Shown here piece after piece: positions 16,479-24,432 of a stretch of DNA of 64,000 nt. Origin of the DNA: Streptomyces sp. NBC_00237 (GTDB lineage Bacteria; Actinomycetota; Actinomycetes; Streptomycetales; Streptomycetaceae); the NCBI RefSeq assembly GCF_026342435.1, contig NZ_JAPEMT010000006.1:62001-126000 (forward strand), in the 5' to 3' direction. The stretch's first letter is position 1. Every line of letters begins with the position of its first letter. The notes under the pieces were generated by a model that did no database searches, had not been told where the DNA came from, and worked only from the letters and a program-made list of their open reading frames with translations. A program made the position numbers and the translations under genes.

Positions 16479-18284
16479 TCAGCCCAAGTACCGCTTCACG
16501 AAGTCAATCTCCAGCCGCACCTGCTTGATCCGCTCCTCCACCACCAAGGACCCGTGCCCCGCCTCGTACCGGTACACCTCGTGCACGGCCCCCCGCTCCA
16601 CCAACCGGTCCACGTAGTTGTCGATCTGCTGAATCGGACAGCGCGGGTCGTTGACCCCCGCCGAGATGTAGACCGGCACCCGCACCTGATCCACGTACGT
16701 CAGCGGCGACGACGCCGCGAACCTCTCCGGCACCTCCTCCGGCGTCCCCCCGAACAACGTCCGGTCGAGCGCCTTCAACGCCTCCATCTCGTCCTCGTAC
16801 GCCGTGACGTAATCAGCGACCGGCACCGCCGCCAGCCCCAACGCCCACGCGTCAGGCTGCGTCCCCAGGCCGAGCAGCGTCAGGAACCCGCCCCACGACC
16901 CCCCGGACAGCACCACCCGCGCCGGATCCGCGAGCCCACTCTCCACGGCCCACTCCCGGACCGCCCCGATGTCCTCCAGCTCGATCAGCCCCACCCGGTG
17001 CTTCAGCGCGTCCGTCCACTCGCGCCCGTACCCCGTCGACCCCCGGTAGTTCACCCGGACCACGGCGAACCCGTGGTCGACCCACGCCGCGGGCCCCGAC
17101 GCGAAGGCGTCACTGTCGTGCCAGGTGGGTCCTCCGTGCACCTCGAAGATCGTGGGATACGGTCCCGCCCCCAGCCCCTCCGGCCGCTGCACCAACGCAT
17201 GCACGGGACCCCCGGGCCCCTCCACCCACACGGTCTCGACAGCCACCGACCCGGGCGCCTTCGCCCCCGGCGGATCGAGGACCACACCACCTGCCGTGGA
17301 CCGCACCACCGGCGGCTCCGCAGCGGACGACCACATGTACTCGACCGAGCCGTCCGGCCGCGCGGTCGCCCCGCTCACGGACCCCACGGGCGTCTCGATC
17401 CGTACCAACTCCGCACGGGCGATCTCGTAGCGCCACAACTCCCCCCGCGCCTCGAAGTCGTGCTCCACCAGCAACGCCGACCCGTCCGGATACCAGTCCG
17501 CACCCACGTCCCCGGGCAGGTCGATCGCCAGCTCGGTCTCCGTCCCCGCCACCGGGTCCCAGATCATGGGCTCCCAGCGGCCCCGCCGCTGGTGTCCCAC
17601 CAGCATCCGGCTGTCCCCGTCCACGGGCGAGAACCCGAGCACGGCCAGCCCCAGCTCCTCCGTTCCCCCCTTCGTGTCGTCCAGCTCCGCCACGACGCTC
17701 CCGTCCGCCACCCGCACGACGCGCAGCGACGAGTGCATGGCGTCCCCGTGCTCGGTGTGCTCGACGGCCAGCAGCGCGGAGTCATGGCTCAGGTCCCCGA
17801 CCCCCGCCGACTCCCGGTGCCGGTAGATCTCCCGAGCGGTGCTCTCGCCCGCCCCCACCACGTGCACGGTCGACCCGTCCTCGTCCGTCGACCGCCCCAC
17901 GACGACGGTCCCGTCGACGCCCAGCGCCAGCCCCGCCGGATACGACGCCTCCAGCCCCTCCACAGCGACCTCGTCCGCCCCACCCGCGAACGGCTGCCGC
18001 ATCCACACCCCGAACTCGTCCCCGTCGGTGTCGCTGAACCACCACACGGACTCCCCGTCCGGCGTCAGCACCCCGTCCGTGGTCCCGTTCGCCCGGTCGG
18101 TGACCTGCCGCTGGCTCCCGCTCTCCCGGTCCCAGGCGTACAACTCGTACGTCCCCGTCGCGTTCGACACGAACAACGCCCGCTCAGGAGCCTGCTCTGC
18201 CCACTCGGGAAGGGACACCCGGGGCGCCCGGAAGCGCTGTTCCCACAACGGCACGGCGGTCTCACTGCTCTCTTCACGACTCAT
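16479..18284 (-). CDS. S9 prolyl oligopeptidase family serine peptidase
   Basis: A 601-residue peptidase with an N-terminal beta-propeller of about 330 residues (repeats such as LFVSNATGTYELYAWDRESG, VWWFSDTDGDEFGVW, WYPDGSALLVEHDF) and a C-terminal alpha/beta hydrolase domain. The catalytic Ser is in SGGSWGGFLTLLGLG, the His in EAGHGSLVVEE and the Asp in ISAGVNDPRCPIQQ. No signal peptide, so probably cytosolic, as for acylaminoacyl- and oligopeptidases. The ATG at 18284 gives the usual start (SREESSETAVPLWEQRF); GGGGGG abuts it, so the ribosome site is poor. A longer GTG frame from 18329 has no family support. Confidence 0.9.
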   Translation of the reverse strand: MSREESSETAVPLWEQRFRAPRVSLPEWAEQAPERALFVSNATGTYELYAWDRESGSQRQVTDRANGTTDGVLTPDGESVWWFSDTDGDEFGVWMRQPFAGGADEVAVEGLEASYPAGLALGVDGTVVVGRSTDEDGSTVHVVGAGESTAREIYRHRESAGVGDLSHDSALLAVEHTEHGDAMHSSLRVVRVADGSVVAELDDTKGGTEELGLAVLGFSPVDGDSRMLVGHQRRGRWEPMIWDPVAGTETELAIDLPGDVGADWYPDGSALLVEHDFEARGELWRYEIARAELVRIETPVGSVSGATARPDGSVEYMWSSAAEPPVVRSTAGGVVLDPPGAKAPGSVAVETVWVEGPGGPVHALVQRPEGLGAGPYPTIFEVHGGPTWHDSDAFASGPAAWVDHGFAVVRVNYRGSTGYGREWTDALKHRVGLIELEDIGAVREWAVESGLADPARVVLSGGSWGGFLTLLGLGTQPDAWALGLAAVPVADYVTAYEDEMEALKALDRTLFGGTPEEVPERFAASSPLTYVDQVRVPVYISAGVNDPRCPIQQIDNYVDRLVERGAVHEVYRYEAGHGSLVVEERIKQVRLEIDFVKRYLG

Positions 18285-18367
18285 CCCCCCATCAAACAGG
18301 ACCGCCCCCCGCCCCCAACCGGAATCCACGCCTCTTGTTTGTCAGACCCGCCCTCCACACTCATCCC

Positions 18368-18781
18368 ATGACCAAGAACCCCAAGAACCCAGAGAAGGCA
18401 CAGGCACTCCCCATCACCGCTCTCGTCGCCACGTACTGGAAGGCGGTGGACGCCCACGACTGGGACCTCTTCGATGCGACCCTCGCGGACGACGTGGTCT
18501 ACGACCTCCCGCAGACCCGCGAACGCATCCGAGGCAAGCAGGCTTACTCCCGCTTCAACCGCGACTACCCGGGCTCCTGGCAGATCCGCGTCCTGCGCAC
18601 GGTCGTGGAGCCCCACCAGGCCGTCACCTGGATCCACACCACGAGGGGCCTGACGGAACTGCACGCCCAGACCTTCTTCACCACGGACGCGGAAACGGGC
18701 CTGATCACCGAGATCACCGAATTCTGGCCGGAGCCCTACGAGCCCCCGACCGGCCGCGAACACCTGGTGGAACGCTACTGA
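18368..18781 (+). CDS. NTF2-like (SnoaL-type) protein
   Basis: A 137-residue single-domain protein with the NTF2-like cone fold pattern: N-terminal helix ALVATYWKAVDAHDWDLFDATLADDVVYD, a conserved RGKQAYSRFNRDYPGSW, and beta strands with alternating polar residues (VTWIHTTRGLTELHAQTFF, ITEITEFWPEPYEPP). Members of this group are ketosteroid-isomerase-like enzymes or ligand-binding proteins; the exact role is unknown. It is divergent from the S9 peptidase gene (83-bp gap) and its stop overlaps the convergent small gene by 7 bp. The ATG at 18368 is the only start that fits the fold. Confidence 0.8.
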   Translation: MTKNPKNPEKAQALPITALVATYWKAVDAHDWDLFDATLADDVVYDLPQTRERIRGKQAYSRFNRDYPGSWQIRVLRTVVEPHQAVTWIHTTRGLTELHAQTFFTTDAETGLITEITEFWPEPYEPPTGREHLVERY

Positions 18782-19104
18782 CCCGCCCCCGGGCCGTGCG
18801 GCAGCCGCACCACCGCGGTCCCACCCCTCAGATCAACGGTCGTCCGGTGCGGAGGCGCCCCGTCCTCCTCGTCGTCCCGCATCACCAACGAGCTCTGCCG
18901 CTCCTTCAGCTCGTTCTGCTTCCCGGGCGAGAAGCTGGCGTGCAGCTGCTCGAACCCGGTCGCCGAAATCTGCCCCTGACTCCCGCTGGCGCGCCAGGGC
19001 AACACTCCGGCCCGCCCCATCCTCAACAGCATCTGGTCCACGAAAGCGACCAGAGTCAACGCGATGACGAGCCCGGGCAGAGTGAGGAGCACGGCGAATC
19101 CCAT
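18775..19104 (-). CDS. DUF6191-like small membrane protein
   Basis: A 109-residue protein with one N-terminal membrane helix (AVLLTLPGLVIALTLVAFVDQMLL) and a cytoplasmic part carrying the block SATGFEQLHASFSPGKQNELKERQSS. I recall this block from a Streptomyces-wide small-protein family (DUF6191). The C terminus is acidic then basic (DDEEDGAPPHRTTVDLRGG). Function unknown. The ATG at 19104 has GGAGGA directly adjacent, closer than ideal; an upstream start in the same frame adds 12 residues. It converges on the NTF2-like gene. Confidence 0.65.
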   Translation of the reverse strand: MGFAVLLTLPGLVIALTLVAFVDQMLLRMGRAGVLPWRASGSQGQISATGFEQLHASFSPGKQNELKERQSSLVMRDDEEDGAPPHRTTVDLRGGTAVVRLPHGPGAGQ

Positions 19105-19155
19105 TCCTCCAGCATCCCTCCCCGCCCCTCGGAGAACCACCCCCGTACTCAGTCC

Positions 19156-20304
19156 CTACGCCGTGCCGTGCCGCCTCGGTCCGGCTCCGCCCAGCCACCT
19201 GCGGAGTGCCTTCGCCCCAGGCCGCTCGACCGTCCGGTGAACCCCGTACGCCAGCACGACCAGCCCTCCCACCACTCCCACCAACAACACCCGAGGTGAC
19301 ACCTCGGCGCTGAAGTGCCGAATCACCTCCCACCCGATCTCCTCGTGCAACAAGTACAAGGGGTAGGTCAGCGCCCCGGCCGTCACGAGCCAGGGCCGGT
19401 TGAGGGCCCGCAGCGGGCGCAACGCCACCAACAGCAGCACCCCGTAGAAGCCCGTGACGACCACCAGGGAGACGGACCACGACAAGTCCCCGTCCACCGA
19501 CCTCTCGGCGACCGGCAGCAGCCGGAGCAACTGATGCTGAGCGCTCAGCCAGGACCCCCCGAGCAACAGCCACAACACGGGCGACGTCCCGAAACGGTGC
19601 ATCAGGAAGATCACCATTCCCCCTACGAAGAACGGCGCGGCGTCCGGCACGGCCAGCATCCGCACCAACGGGATGTCCGCATGCGGCGCCAACACGGCCG
19701 CCAGAAGCCACCCACCACAGAACCCCACACACCGGCGGTACGTCATCCCCAGCGCGCACACCACGGCGAACAACAGGTAGAAACGCATCTCAGCCCAGAG
19801 CGTCCAGTACACGGGCGCGACATTCCTGGCCCCCATGGGCGCCTGGAACATCGTCAGATTCGACAGGATCCTGGACGGCGTGATCCCCGTCCGTACCGCT
19901 CCCTGAGCCACCAGCAGGACCCCGGCCGTCACGAGCACCGCAAACCAGTACGCGGGAAAGAGTCGCACCACCCGCGACACCGCGAACTCCCGGACCGTAC
20001 GCCCCCAGCACGACATGCAAATGACGAACCCACTGATCAGAAAGAACAGCTGCACCCCCAGCCACCCGTAAGAAGCGACCGGATGCGCCCTTGGAAAGAC
20101 CACCGAGGTGGACCCACCCCAAACGGGCAGGGGCCAGTTGTCGAACCCCACGAAATGAAACGCGACCACCATGAGCGCGGCCACCAGCCGCAGCCCGTCC
20201 AAGGCGTACAACCGCCGGAACTTCGGAGCCCCACCGCCCCCCGACCCGCCCCCTGACGAAGGCGCGGCGGAAGGCCGGGGAAGAGCTGCGACGGGTGCAG
20301 TCAT
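19156..20304 (-). CDS. Acyltransferase 3 family membrane protein (OafA/YrhL type)
   Basis: A 382-residue integral membrane O-acyltransferase. After a Gly/Ser-rich start, the hallmark LDGLRLVAALMVVAFHF carries the conserved Arg and catalytic-type His, followed by WLGVQLFFLISGFVI with the FF..SGF motif. About ten membrane helices follow, ending with YPLYLLHEEIGWEVI. Such enzymes acetylate or acylate polysaccharides, peptidoglycan or natural products; the acceptor is not predictable. The ATG at 20304 (TAPVAALPRPS) is chosen over a 57-residue-longer frame with no membrane or family support. The 212-bp gap to the next gene holds no feature I can name. Confidence 0.87.
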   Translation of the reverse strand: MTAPVAALPRPSAAPSSGGGSGGGGAPKFRRLYALDGLRLVAALMVVAFHFVGFDNWPLPVWGGSTSVVFPRAHPVASYGWLGVQLFFLISGFVICMSCWGRTVREFAVSRVVRLFPAYWFAVLVTAGVLLVAQGAVRTGITPSRILSNLTMFQAPMGARNVAPVYWTLWAEMRFYLLFAVVCALGMTYRRCVGFCGGWLLAAVLAPHADIPLVRMLAVPDAAPFFVGGMVIFLMHRFGTSPVLWLLLGGSWLSAQHQLLRLLPVAERSVDGDLSWSVSLVVVTGFYGVLLLVALRPLRALNRPWLVTAGALTYPLYLLHEEIGWEVIRHFSAEVSPRVLLVGVVGGLVVLAYGVHRTVERPGAKALRRWLGGAGPRRHGTA

Positions 20305-20516
20305 GAGGGCTCCGAAAGACGGATCGCAGCAGCGACCCTGTCGAACTACGAGCAGCCACCCGCGCCACCGGACGGCCTGGCCGACCGTACGCAAAAGGCC
20401 ACCCAGCGCGAAAAGTCTCGCACTGGATGGCCTCCCACCCCGGTTACCGCGACCGCCGGGGTGGCGGGACCGCATCGGGAGCCGGCGATCAGCAGCCGGT
20501 GATCAAGAACCGGCGA

Positions 20517-21380
20517 TCAAGAACCGGCTGCGGAGAACCGCTCCGTCCCGATGACCTGGAGCAGAGCGAGATGCCCGGCCGCCTCGCCGCCGGGGGGCGG
20601 GGTGTAGAGGACGAGACGGTGGTCGCCCTCGGGAGCGAGCAGCACCTGGCAGTCAAGGTCGACCGGGCCGATCGCCTCGTGCAGCACCCGCATCCGGGTG
20701 TGCCTGCGCACGGCGACCTCGTGGAGTTCCCACAGCCCGCGGAACTCCTCACTCGCTTCGCGCAGCCGCTGGAGGAGACGGGCGGAGGCCGCGTCGTTGC
20801 CGCGCCGGGTCACCGCGGCCCGCAGGTCGGCGACGTGCAGTCGGCTGTAGTAGTCGTGCTCCTCGGGCGGGAAGGCAGCCCGCACCGAGGGCTGGGTGAA
20901 CCAGCGCCAGGTGACGTTGCGGCCGTGCTCGGAGACCGAGCACACCCCGCTGAACAGGGCCTCGGCGAGCGCGTTCTGGGCGAGGACGTCACCGAGGTCG
21001 TTCAGCACCTGCGCCGGAGTGCCGGTCAACTGGTCGAGCAGGTGCAGCAGCGAAGGGCTGACATGCCCCGGGCCGGTGTGCGCGGTCGGCGGCGGATGCC
21101 CCGCCAGCACATACAGATGATCGCGTTCGTCCGTGGTCAGCCGCAGGGCGCGGGCGAGCGAGGCCAGCATCTGCGCGGAGGGCTGCGGGCCGCGCGCCTG
21201 TTCCAGACGTATGTAGTAGTCGGCCGACATCCCGGCCAACTGGGCCACTTCCTCGCGGCGCAGTCCCGGGGTGCGGCGGCGCGGACCTGCGGTCAGCCCC
21301 ACGTCCCCGGGGAGGACCTGGTCTCTGCGACGGCGCAGGAAGTCGGCGAGCTCACGACGGTTGATCATCACGGCGTTCAT
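20517..21380 (-). CDS. MmyB-type XRE regulator (helix-turn-helix plus MLTR ligand-binding domain)
   Basis: A 287-residue regulator. The XRE helix-turn-helix spans about 10-85 (ELADFLRRRRDQVLP, GLRREEVAQLAGMSADYYIRLEQARGP). A C-terminal MmyB-like ligand domain follows from about 100 (VLNDLGDVLAQNALAEALF, FRGLWELHEVAVRRHTRMRVLHEAIGPVDL). The WxxHxV..R motif is typical of the family, which in Streptomyces usually sits divergent from the oxidoreductase or hydrolase it controls. That is the case here, with 144 bp to the alpha/beta hydrolase. Starts at 21380 (MNAVMIN) or 21368 are both possible; neither has a strong ribosome site. Confidence 0.88.
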   Translation of the reverse strand: MNAVMINRRELADFLRRRRDQVLPGDVGLTAGPRRRTPGLRREEVAQLAGMSADYYIRLEQARGPQPSAQMLASLARALRLTTDERDHLYVLAGHPPPTAHTGPGHVSPSLLHLLDQLTGTPAQVLNDLGDVLAQNALAEALFSGVCSVSEHGRNVTWRWFTQPSVRAAFPPEEHDYYSRLHVADLRAAVTRRGNDAASARLLQRLREASEEFRGLWELHEVAVRRHTRMRVLHEAIGPVDLDCQVLLAPEGDHRLVLYTPPPGGEAAGHLALLQVIGTERFSAAGS

Positions 21381-21524
21381 CCTGCCGCAGCGGCCCGGCC
21401 CGAACCAGGGACTGCCGATCCCAGGGTCAGGAGGTCTCTCCCGCACAGGGACGGACGGCTGCAAGGTGGTGGACATCGCAACAGCAGCTCCACCGGTTCC
21501 GCCGGTCCACCAAGGAGACCCACC

Positions 21525-22331
21525 ATGACCACCACCACCGCCAGCCGCACCATCACCGTCGCCGACGCGCAGGTCCACTACGAACGCACCGGCAGCGGCC
21601 CCACCCTCGTCCTGGTCCACGGCACGGGCTCCTCGGGCGCCGGACTGACCTGGGGCCAGATCGCCCCGAGGTTCGCCGGAACCCGCACCGTCATCACCCC
21701 GGACCTGTCCGGCACCGACCGCACCACCGACGCAGGCGGGCCGCTGACCGTGGAGGGCCTGGCCGCCCAGGTGATCGCCGTCATCGAGGACGCCGGTACG
21801 GGCCCGGTGGACCTGGTCGGCTTCTCCATGGGCGCCCCGGTGACCGCGGCCGTCGCCGCGCTGCGCCCCGATCTCGTACGCCGTCTCGTCCTGGTCTCGG
21901 GCTGGGCGTACACCGACGGCGACGAGTACCTGCGCAACCTGTTCACGCTCTGGCAGCAGCTCGGAGACAGCGACCCCGCCGCCTTCGGCCGCAGCGTCAC
22001 CATGACCGGATTCAGCCGAGGCTTCCTCAACGCCATCGGCCGCGACCAGGTGGAACAGCTCATCCCTAACATGCCGCCGACCCCGGGGACCCTGCGCCAC
22101 GTGGACCTGGACACCCGGATCGACATCCGTGCCCTGCTGCCGCGCATCCAGGCCCGCACGCTGGTGCTCGGCGGCGCGCAGGACGCCACGGTCCCCGTGG
22201 AACACAGCCGCGCCCTGCACGCGGCGATCCAGGACAGCACGTACGCCGAACTCGACGCAGGTCACGTGATGTTCTTCGAGAAGGCCGACGAATTCACCAA
22301 GGTGGTGGCCGACTTCATCGAGACGCCGTGA
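21525..22331 (+). CDS. Alpha/beta hydrolase
   Basis: A 268-residue alpha/beta-fold hydrolase with oxyanion motif VLVHGTGSSGAG, nucleophile elbow GFSMGA (Ser), acid in LGGAQDATVP and catalytic His in DAGHVMFFEKAD. It is similar in layout to lactonase, haloperoxidase and esterase relatives; the substrate is unknown. The ATG at 21525 has AAGGAGA at 21512-21518. It is divergent from the MmyB-type regulator gene, the likely controller. No signal peptide, so cytosolic. Confidence 0.9.
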   Translation: MTTTTASRTITVADAQVHYERTGSGPTLVLVHGTGSSGAGLTWGQIAPRFAGTRTVITPDLSGTDRTTDAGGPLTVEGLAAQVIAVIEDAGTGPVDLVGFSMGAPVTAAVAALRPDLVRRLVLVSGWAYTDGDEYLRNLFTLWQQLGDSDPAAFGRSVTMTGFSRGFLNAIGRDQVEQLIPNMPPTPGTLRHVDLDTRIDIRALLPRIQARTLVLGGAQDATVPVEHSRALHAAIQDSTYAELDAGHVMFFEKADEFTKVVADFIETP

Positions 22332-22388
22332 CGCATCCGTTCGGCAGGGACTCCCGGGGGAGCAGATCTCCGTGATCCGCTCCCCGCC

Positions 22389-22979
22389 CTACAGGTGCAT
22401 CATCGACATGAGGTCGGCGCTCCGGACACCGGTCGACACCTCAGGGAGCGCTTGCCCCGGCTTCACCCAGCCCGCCGCGACAGCAGCAGCCACGGCCGCG
22501 GCCTCGTCCGCATCCGCCTCGGCATTCAGCACCTCGTCCGCACCGCCTGCCGCCGCCGTCGCAGCCGCCCCCGCAGACTGCGATGCCTTGATCGCGGCAC
22601 GGCAGGCATCGGCGGAACCCTGGCTGTCACCGTCGCAGAGCTGGCCCGCCTGGGCCGCCTGGGCAGCGGAAGCCGCCGCGTTCCTCGCGCAACGGGAGTC
22701 CGCGGCAGGGTCGGGAGCGGACTCGGCGAGTACGGCGAGAGCCTGTGCGGACACCCGCGCCGCGTTGCTCGCCTTCCAGAGGATCTGCTCGCTCGTCATC
22801 CCGACGTCACGCGCTTGGCTCGGTGCGTGCTGCTCGACGTAGTGGAACAAGGCCGTCGCCCTGGCAGCAGCGCTGGCCGCACGCGCGGAGTGCTGCTCCC
22901 GCAGTACCGCCTCCGGGCCGACCTCGCCGACCTCGCCAGCCTCTTGGACGCGATCGTCGTCATGCTCACTCATGCTCAT
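22389..22979 (-). CDS. Alanine-rich hypothetical protein
   Basis: A 196-residue protein I do not recognise. It is about one third Ala, predicted almost wholly helical, with Ala-rich stretches (ARAASAAARATALFHYVEQHA, ARNAAASAAQAAQAGQLC, AAAVAAAVAAGWVKPG) and three Cys (RCARN, QLCDG, DACRA). No membrane helix is convincing. The start is placed at the second ATG (22979) because AAGGAG sits 6 bases upstream of it; the first ATG abuts that site. It follows the one-TM hypothetical gene on the same strand by 108 bp and may be its partner. Base composition of this 1.3-kb segment appears somewhat lower in GC than its neighbours, hinting at acquisition. Confidence 0.6.
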   Translation of the reverse strand: MSMSEHDDDRVQEAGEVGEVGPEAVLREQHSARAASAAARATALFHYVEQHAPSQARDVGMTSEQILWKASNAARVSAQALAVLAESAPDPAADSRCARNAAASAAQAAQAGQLCDGDSQGSADACRAAIKASQSAGAAATAAAGGADEVLNAEADADEAAAVAAAVAAGWVKPGQALPEVSTGVRSADLMSMMHL

Positions 22980-23087
22980 GGCCATCTCCTTGCCTTACAG
23001 GGTGATGGTGCGCCCGTTGGATAGGGGCGTTGGATATGGGCGTCGGGCAGGGTGACACGTCAGCCTCGAACAGGCCAGAGCAAGCGC

Positions 23088-23654
23088 TCAGGAAGTGCTG
23101 TTCTCGTTGCGCCGAGCGGGAGGAAGCAACAGGTCCCGCTGCGGATGCCTCTCGCCCTTGACGCTGCCCTGCACCCCGAGGTCGACCCTGGCCGCCTCGT
23201 GGAACTCGTTGATCTCCTTGAAGACCGCACGATTCAGGTCGCGCCAGTCGTCCAGGCTGCCCTCGGTCTTGCCCTGCGCCAGCCAGTCGACCTTCAGCGC
23301 CGCCGCCGTCAACTGATGGGCCGCCTCGACGACGTCGTCCCCCGCGAGGAGCATGACGCGCTCGAAGGTGCGCCCTCGCTGACGTATCGCTTCGATCAAC
23401 TCAAGGCTGAGCTCGGCATGGGGCTTCGGGCTGGACCGTATGCGGGTGGTGTCTTCGTACAGCTCGACGGACAAGTAGATGCAGGCCCGGACGGAGTCGA
23501 CGTACGCCTCGTAGGCGTTCAGCTTCGAGCTGTCCCAACGGGTCAGCGACGCGTGCTTGTTGCGCGTGCGCTCCATCATGTACGTCGTCACGTGCGTGGT
23601 GAGCGCGCCGAGTAGCACTGCGGCAATCGTGATGAGCTGCTCGCCGGATTCCAA
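23088..23654 (-). CDS. Hypothetical protein with one N-terminal membrane helix
   Basis: A 188-residue protein. A single helix (ITIAAVLLGALTTHVTTYM) is followed by ERTRNKHASLTRWDSSKLNAYEAYVDSVR and a helical cytoplasmic domain to about residue 165, ending in a basic Arg-rich tail. This layout is common among orphan actinobacterial proteins in accessory DNA; no function is known to me. The start is a TTG at 23654 with GGGGGA 4 bases upstream, needed to include the membrane helix. It precedes the Ala-rich gene on the same strand, so they may form a small operon. Confidence 0.62.
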   Translation of the reverse strand: MESGEQLITIAAVLLGALTTHVTTYMMERTRNKHASLTRWDSSKLNAYEAYVDSVRACIYLSVELYEDTTRIRSSPKPHAELSLELIEAIRQRGRTFERVMLLAGDDVVEAAHQLTAAALKVDWLAQGKTEGSLDDWRDLNRAVFKEINEFHEAARVDLGVQGSVKGERHPQRDLLLPPARRNENSTS

Positions 23655-23731
23655 CCCGTCCCCCAGGTGTCGCCCACTCCAAAAAATGACGGGGTGATCG
23701 TACGGGGGAGGGCCGGGGCGATGTGGGTGAA

Positions 23732-23760
23732 CGCCGTAACAGGGGGCGGACGTTACGGCG
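23732..23760 (-). terminator. Terminator hairpin downstream of the DoxX gene
   Basis: CGCCGTAAC and GTTACGGCG form a perfect 9-bp stem with an 11-nt loop, 46 bp beyond the DoxX stop codon on the minus strand. Confidence 0.65.
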
Positions 23761-23805
23761 AAGACGTACCCGACCGAGTTCGGCGACTGGCGTGACGGTG
23801 GCTGG

Positions 23806-24255
23806 CTAGAGGAACAGCCCGAAGGCGTTGTCGAGTGACCAGTTCTGCCAGCACATGGCGAACAGGCCCACCGCCGAGATCAGCGCCATCATCAGGTTCT
23901 GCCCCTGCTCGCCCCAGTCGTGGATCATCAGCACGAGATAGATCAGGTTGAGGACCAGGCCGCAGACGAGCGCGATCGGCGTGAGGAAGCCGGCGATCAG
24001 GCCGAGGCCGAGGGCGAGTTCCGCGTACGCGACGAGGTGGGCCATCAGGCGCGGGCGCGGCTTCACGATGCGGTCGAAGCCGTGGCGGACGAACGGCCAG
24101 CGGTGGTCGGCCGCGATGCCCTCCGCCCAGGCGATGCCTCCACCGGCGAACCAGGACTTCTTGTCCTTGTGCCGCCAGCTCTCCAGCCACCACAGGCCGA
24201 GCCCGATACGAAGGACCGCCATCCACTCGGCTCCGCTGAGCCAGATCGTCTCCAC
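23806..24255 (-). CDS. DoxX family membrane protein
   Basis: A 149-residue membrane protein with about four helices (WMAVLRIGLGLWWLESW, LVAYAELALGLGLIAGFLTPIALVCGLVLNLIYLVLM, ALISAVGLFAMCW). It carries the DoxX features of an early AVLRIGLGLWWL helix and a WAEG segment after a polar loop. DoxX proteins accompany redox enzymes and thiosulfate or radical-stress systems; the activity is unproven. The GTG at 24255 has GAGGG 7 bases upstream. It is divergent from the amidohydrolase gene, and each has a copy of the same 15-bp palindrome in its leader, so they are probably co-regulated. Confidence 0.82.
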   Translation of the reverse strand: METIWLSGAEWMAVLRIGLGLWWLESWRHKDKKSWFAGGGIAWAEGIAADHRWPFVRHGFDRIVKPRPRLMAHLVAYAELALGLGLIAGFLTPIALVCGLVLNLIYLVLMIHDWGEQGQNLMMALISAVGLFAMCWQNWSLDNAFGLFL

Positions 24256-24280
24256 CTCGTGCCCCTCACTCGCGCTGAAT

Positions 24281-24295
24281 CTGATGGTGCGTCAG
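24281..24295. promoter_or_regulatory. Palindromic operator candidate, copy 1
   Basis: CTGATGGTGCGTCAG, an imperfect palindrome (CTGATG / CGTCAG) lying 26 bp before the DoxX GTG. It is within the extended form AATCTGATG-3-CGTCAG. Copy 2 lies 97 bp away in front of the divergent amidohydrolase gene. A TetR-type regulator would suit the size and symmetry; none is encoded adjacent. Confidence 0.6.
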
Positions 24296-24377
24296 TTCAG
24301 CGGTTGTCGCCGCAATGCGCAAGGGGTCAACTTCCCTGCTCTCCTTGTCGCGTGAGGAAGGACCACCTAACCTCAAC

Positions 24378-24392
24378 CTGATGGGTCGTCAG
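24378..24392. promoter_or_regulatory. Palindromic operator candidate, copy 2
   Basis: CTGATGGGTCGTCAG, identical to copy 1 except in the 3-nt spacer, inside the longer dyad AACCTGATG-3-CGTCAGATT. It lies 41 bp before the amidohydrolase GTG at 24433. Confidence 0.6.
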
Positions 24393-24432
24393 ATTCGAGC
24401 CGGGCGGACCGGCGAGCAACTGGGGGTACAGC

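Noticed and set aside
15486..18371. A 961-codon open frame on the + strand opposite SURF1 and the S9 peptidase
   Set aside because: It is antisense to two well-supported genes, has an Arg/Pro/His-rich composition typical of shadow frames in high-GC DNA, and shows no domain.
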